Assembly (NCBI GenBank): GCA_021107195.1
Contig: JAIOTF010000296.1
Location: 1 to 8,243, forward strand
Direction: 5' to 3'
Length of the DNA: 8,243 bases
Origin: Anaerolineaceae bacterium
GTDB taxonomy: Bacteria > Chloroflexota > Anaerolineae > Anaerolineales > Anaerolineaceae
Made by a program: the position numbers and the translations under genes. Below the pieces are notes generated by a model that worked only from the letters and a program-made list of their open reading frames with translations, was not told where the DNA came from and searched no databases. Below are positions 6,463-8,243 of the stretch, piece after piece. Each line of letters opens with the position of its first letter. Position 1 is the first letter of the stretch.

Positions 6463-8217
6463 ATGTTCAAGAAAAATAGCAAACACCAACAACCAGCCCT
6501 GATCAGTGCCGCCAGCGAACTACCTGAAAAGCAACGCAAACGGCTGGAGCATTCCTGGGCAGGCACTTTTTACAAGGAATTCTTCTGCCGTCTCGAAGAG
6601 AAAGCCTTTGCAGTGCTGTACTCAGCCCTGCCTTCACGCCCGAACGTGCCAGTCAACGTCCTGGTTGGGCTGGAAGCGCTGAAAGCGGGCTTTGGCTGGA
6701 GCGATGCCGAAATGTACGAGAACTATTGTTATAACCTGCAAGTACGCTATGCCTTGGGCTATGATCGTTTGGGCGATGGTGATTTTGAGATCCGCTCACT
6801 GTACTATTTTCGGGAACGGCTAAGCAAATACAATGCAGAACAAGGCATCAACTTGCTGGAAAAAGCTTTTGAGCAGATCACGGATGCCCAAATAGTGGCA
6901 TTGAAGATTCGGACTGGCATGCAACGCATGGACTCGACCCAGATCGCCAGTAACATTGTCTCGGCCAGTCGTCTGCAACTGTTGGTGGAAGCAATCCAAA
7001 GAATGGAACGTATCCTGAACGAAGCGGACAAGGTCCGACTGGCAGAAACCTTCGCCCCCTACCTCAAGGACAGTGCCGGGCACTACACCTACCGCGTCAA
7101 AGGCAAGGAAGCGGTGCAAGAACACCTGCAGAAAATTGGAGAAACCATCTACTCGCTCTTGCTGGATTTGAAAAGTGCTTACGCTGCCAGAACTGCCTAT
7201 CAGGTACTGGCACGCATTTTCAATGATAATTTTCACCTGCCGGCACAGTCTTCGCGGGAGGAAAGCAGTCCAAAAGCCAAGGAGAACAAAGAGTTGACTT
7301 CAGACTGCTTGCAATCGGTGGACGATCTGGAAGCCAGCTACCGCACCAAAGGCACAGGTCATTACAAAGGCTACGTCGCCAATGTTACTGAAACTTGCGA
7401 CCCTGAAAACGAATTGCAACTGATCACGAAAGTGCAGGTTGCGCCCAACAACGTGGATGACACTCAATTATTAGCCGAAGCCCTGCCTAATCTGAAAGAG
7501 CGCACCGCCGTGAAAACCATGCTCACCGACGGCGGCTATGGTGGTGAGGACAGTGACGCGGCCTTACTGGAGCAGGATGTGAAACTGATCCAAACGGCCA
7601 TCCGTGGTCGTAGCCCTAACCCGGGCAAATTGCATCTGTCCGATTTTACGATCAAATTTACTCCAAAGGGCAAACCATCGAAGGTCACCTGCCCGCAGGG
7701 CCAGACGGTTCTTGCACAAACCAGCAGTCGGAAGAAAGCCTTTGTCGCCCACTTCAACACCGGGATTTGTCGGGACTGTCCTCTGGCAGATAAGTGTCTT
7801 GCCCGTCCAGGTAAACGCGATGGACGCTACCATCTGCGTTTCACCCAGGTCAAAGCCCGCGCCTCTGAACGACGACGATGTAGTCGGGCCCAGACCCAGG
7901 CAGACCGTAACTTACGTGCCGCTGTTGAAGCCACCGTACGCAGCATCAAGCATCCCTTCCCGGCAGGTAAACTGCCGGTGCGGGGCAAGTTCCGCATGTT
8001 CTGTATGGTGACCGGTTCTGCCGCCGTAGCCAATGTGCGCCGTATTCAACGTTACCTGGAAGCTAAAAGAAAGCTGGAAAATGACCAAATGAAGACACTA
8101 AAAGAGAAAGAAGGCTTCCAGGAACAGCCGTCGGTTTCTTTTTATGTTTTTCTGAATGCTGTTTTTCGCGCTTGGGTGGCGCCTAAAACTTTTGAGCAGG
8201 TAAATCTTGGTCACTAA
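6463..8217 (+). CDS. IS1182-like DDE transposase (DUF772 N-terminal type)
   Basis: This 584-residue transposase catalyses cut or copy transposition of the surrounding element. The start at 6463 is supported by GAGGA (6454-6458), 4 nt upstream. The N-terminal region (about 35-125) has the DUF772 helical pattern (PNVPVNVLVGLEALKAG, then FEIRSLYYFRERL). The catalytic core shows D157 in RMDSTQIASN, D356 in MLTDGGYGGE and E489 in RAAVEATVRSIKH, giving a full DDE triad. Between the second Asp and the Glu lies a Cys cluster (C410, C436, C439, C445) of the C-P-x-G ... C-x-x-C type common in IS1182 transposases. Residues 535-555 are a charged Lys/Glu-rich helix. The frame is intact with all key residues present, so the protein is probably active. 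Assignment to IS1182 rather than a neighbouring DUF772 group is from pattern memory. Confidence 0.93.
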   Translation: MFKKNSKHQQPALISAASELPEKQRKRLEHSWAGTFYKEFFCRLEEKAFAVLYSALPSRPNVPVNVLVGLEALKAGFGWSDAEMYENYCYNLQVRYALGYDRLGDGDFEIRSLYYFRERLSKYNAEQGINLLEKAFEQITDAQIVALKIRTGMQRMDSTQIASNIVSASRLQLLVEAIQRMERILNEADKVRLAETFAPYLKDSAGHYTYRVKGKEAVQEHLQKIGETIYSLLLDLKSAYAARTAYQVLARIFNDNFHLPAQSSREESSPKAKENKELTSDCLQSVDDLEASYRTKGTGHYKGYVANVTETCDPENELQLITKVQVAPNNVDDTQLLAEALPNLKERTAVKTMLTDGGYGGEDSDAALLEQDVKLIQTAIRGRSPNPGKLHLSDFTIKFTPKGKPSKVTCPQGQTVLAQTSSRKKAFVAHFNTGICRDCPLADKCLARPGKRDGRYHLRFTQVKARASERRRCSRAQTQADRNLRAAVEATVRSIKHPFPAGKLPVRGKFRMFCMVTGSAAVANVRRIQRYLEAKRKLENDQMKTLKEKEGFQEQPSVSFYVFLNAVFRAWVAPKTFEQVNLGH

Positions 8218-8235
8218 AAACATGTTTTTGCAGTG
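8212..8235 (+). terminator. Hairpin over the transposase stop codon and right IS end
   Basis: AAAAACATGTTTTT (8216-8229) is a perfect 14-bp palindrome, extended by CACT (8212-8215) pairing with AGTG (8232-8235) across a two-base bulge. The TAA stop (8215-8217) is inside the stem, and the right arm runs into the terminal repeat. It could end transcription of the transposase or block transcripts entering from outside. The stem is A/T-rich, so it would be a weak terminator. Confidence 0.4.
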
Positions 8236-8242
8236 GAGTCAC
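8225..8242 (-). repeat. Right terminal inverted repeat of the IS
   Basis: TTTTTGCAGTGGAGTCAC is the exact reverse complement of the left repeat at 6355-6372. It begins 7 bp after the transposase stop codon, and the last base of the window is the only flanking base visible. Confidence 0.92.
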
Positions 8243-8243
8243 A

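Larger units (their letters stand above)
6355..8242 (+). mobile_element. Complete IS1182-like insertion sequence
   Basis: The element is 1888 bp, bounded by perfect 18-bp inverted repeats (6355-6372 and 8225-8242) that enclose one intact DDE transposase gene with its own ribosome binding site. Family assignment rests on the transposase: a DUF772-type N-terminal region, a DDE triad and a Cys cluster before the final Glu. The perfect repeats and intact frame suggest a recent insertion. Only one base lies beyond the right end, so no target duplication can be read; the left flank ends in ATTA. It sits 69 bp upstream of the CotH start codon, transcribed away from it. Confidence 0.9.

Noticed and set aside
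8243..8243. Target-site duplication of the IS
   Set aside because: Only one base is present beyond the right repeat, so nothing can be compared with the left flank.

Overview
The window holds four protein genes on the minus strand followed by one complete insertion sequence on the plus strand. The layout suggests the chromosome of a Gram-negative-like or monoderm environmental bacterium. Moderately high GC, degenerate intergenic repeats of the 'CATTGCGA' and 'CGCAAAG' types, the particular SGNH/propeller lipoprotein, and the CotH + DUF4956 + VTC combination all remind me of Chloroflexota (Anaerolineae). That placement is an inference from family style, not from a marker gene.

Reading the minus strand from right to left, a tight three-gene operon starts at 6285: a secreted PKD + CotH-kinase protein (6285-4594), a membrane protein with a secreted jelly-roll-like domain fused to a DUF4956 membrane domain (4581-3172, gap 12 bp), and a soluble VTC-type polyphosphate polymerase domain protein (3148-2462, gap 23 bp). 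The three products would sit outside, across and inside the membrane respectively. I read this as a small surface phosphorylation / polyphosphate system in which DUF4956 supplies the membrane part that eukaryotic VTC polymerases carry in the same chain. Its biological output is not known to me.

Next comes a 373 bp non-coding stretch (2089-2461). It contains a G/C-run hairpin, a nested palindromic repeat and, at its left end, a convincing sigma70-type promoter (TTGACT, 17 bp, TATGAT). That promoter drives a fourth minus-strand gene that leaves the window at position 1 (2088 to <1; 696 codons visible, no stop). It encodes a lipoprotein with an SGNH-hydrolase-like domain whose block I serine and block III GxND look replaced, followed by a beta-propeller-like region.

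The right end is an IS1182-like element, 6355-8242, with perfect 18 bp terminal inverted repeats and an intact 584-residue DDE transposase. It inserted only 69 bp upstream of the CotH start codon, so it may have altered the promoter of the three-gene operon. The right terminal repeat ends one base before the end of the window, so the target duplication cannot be read.
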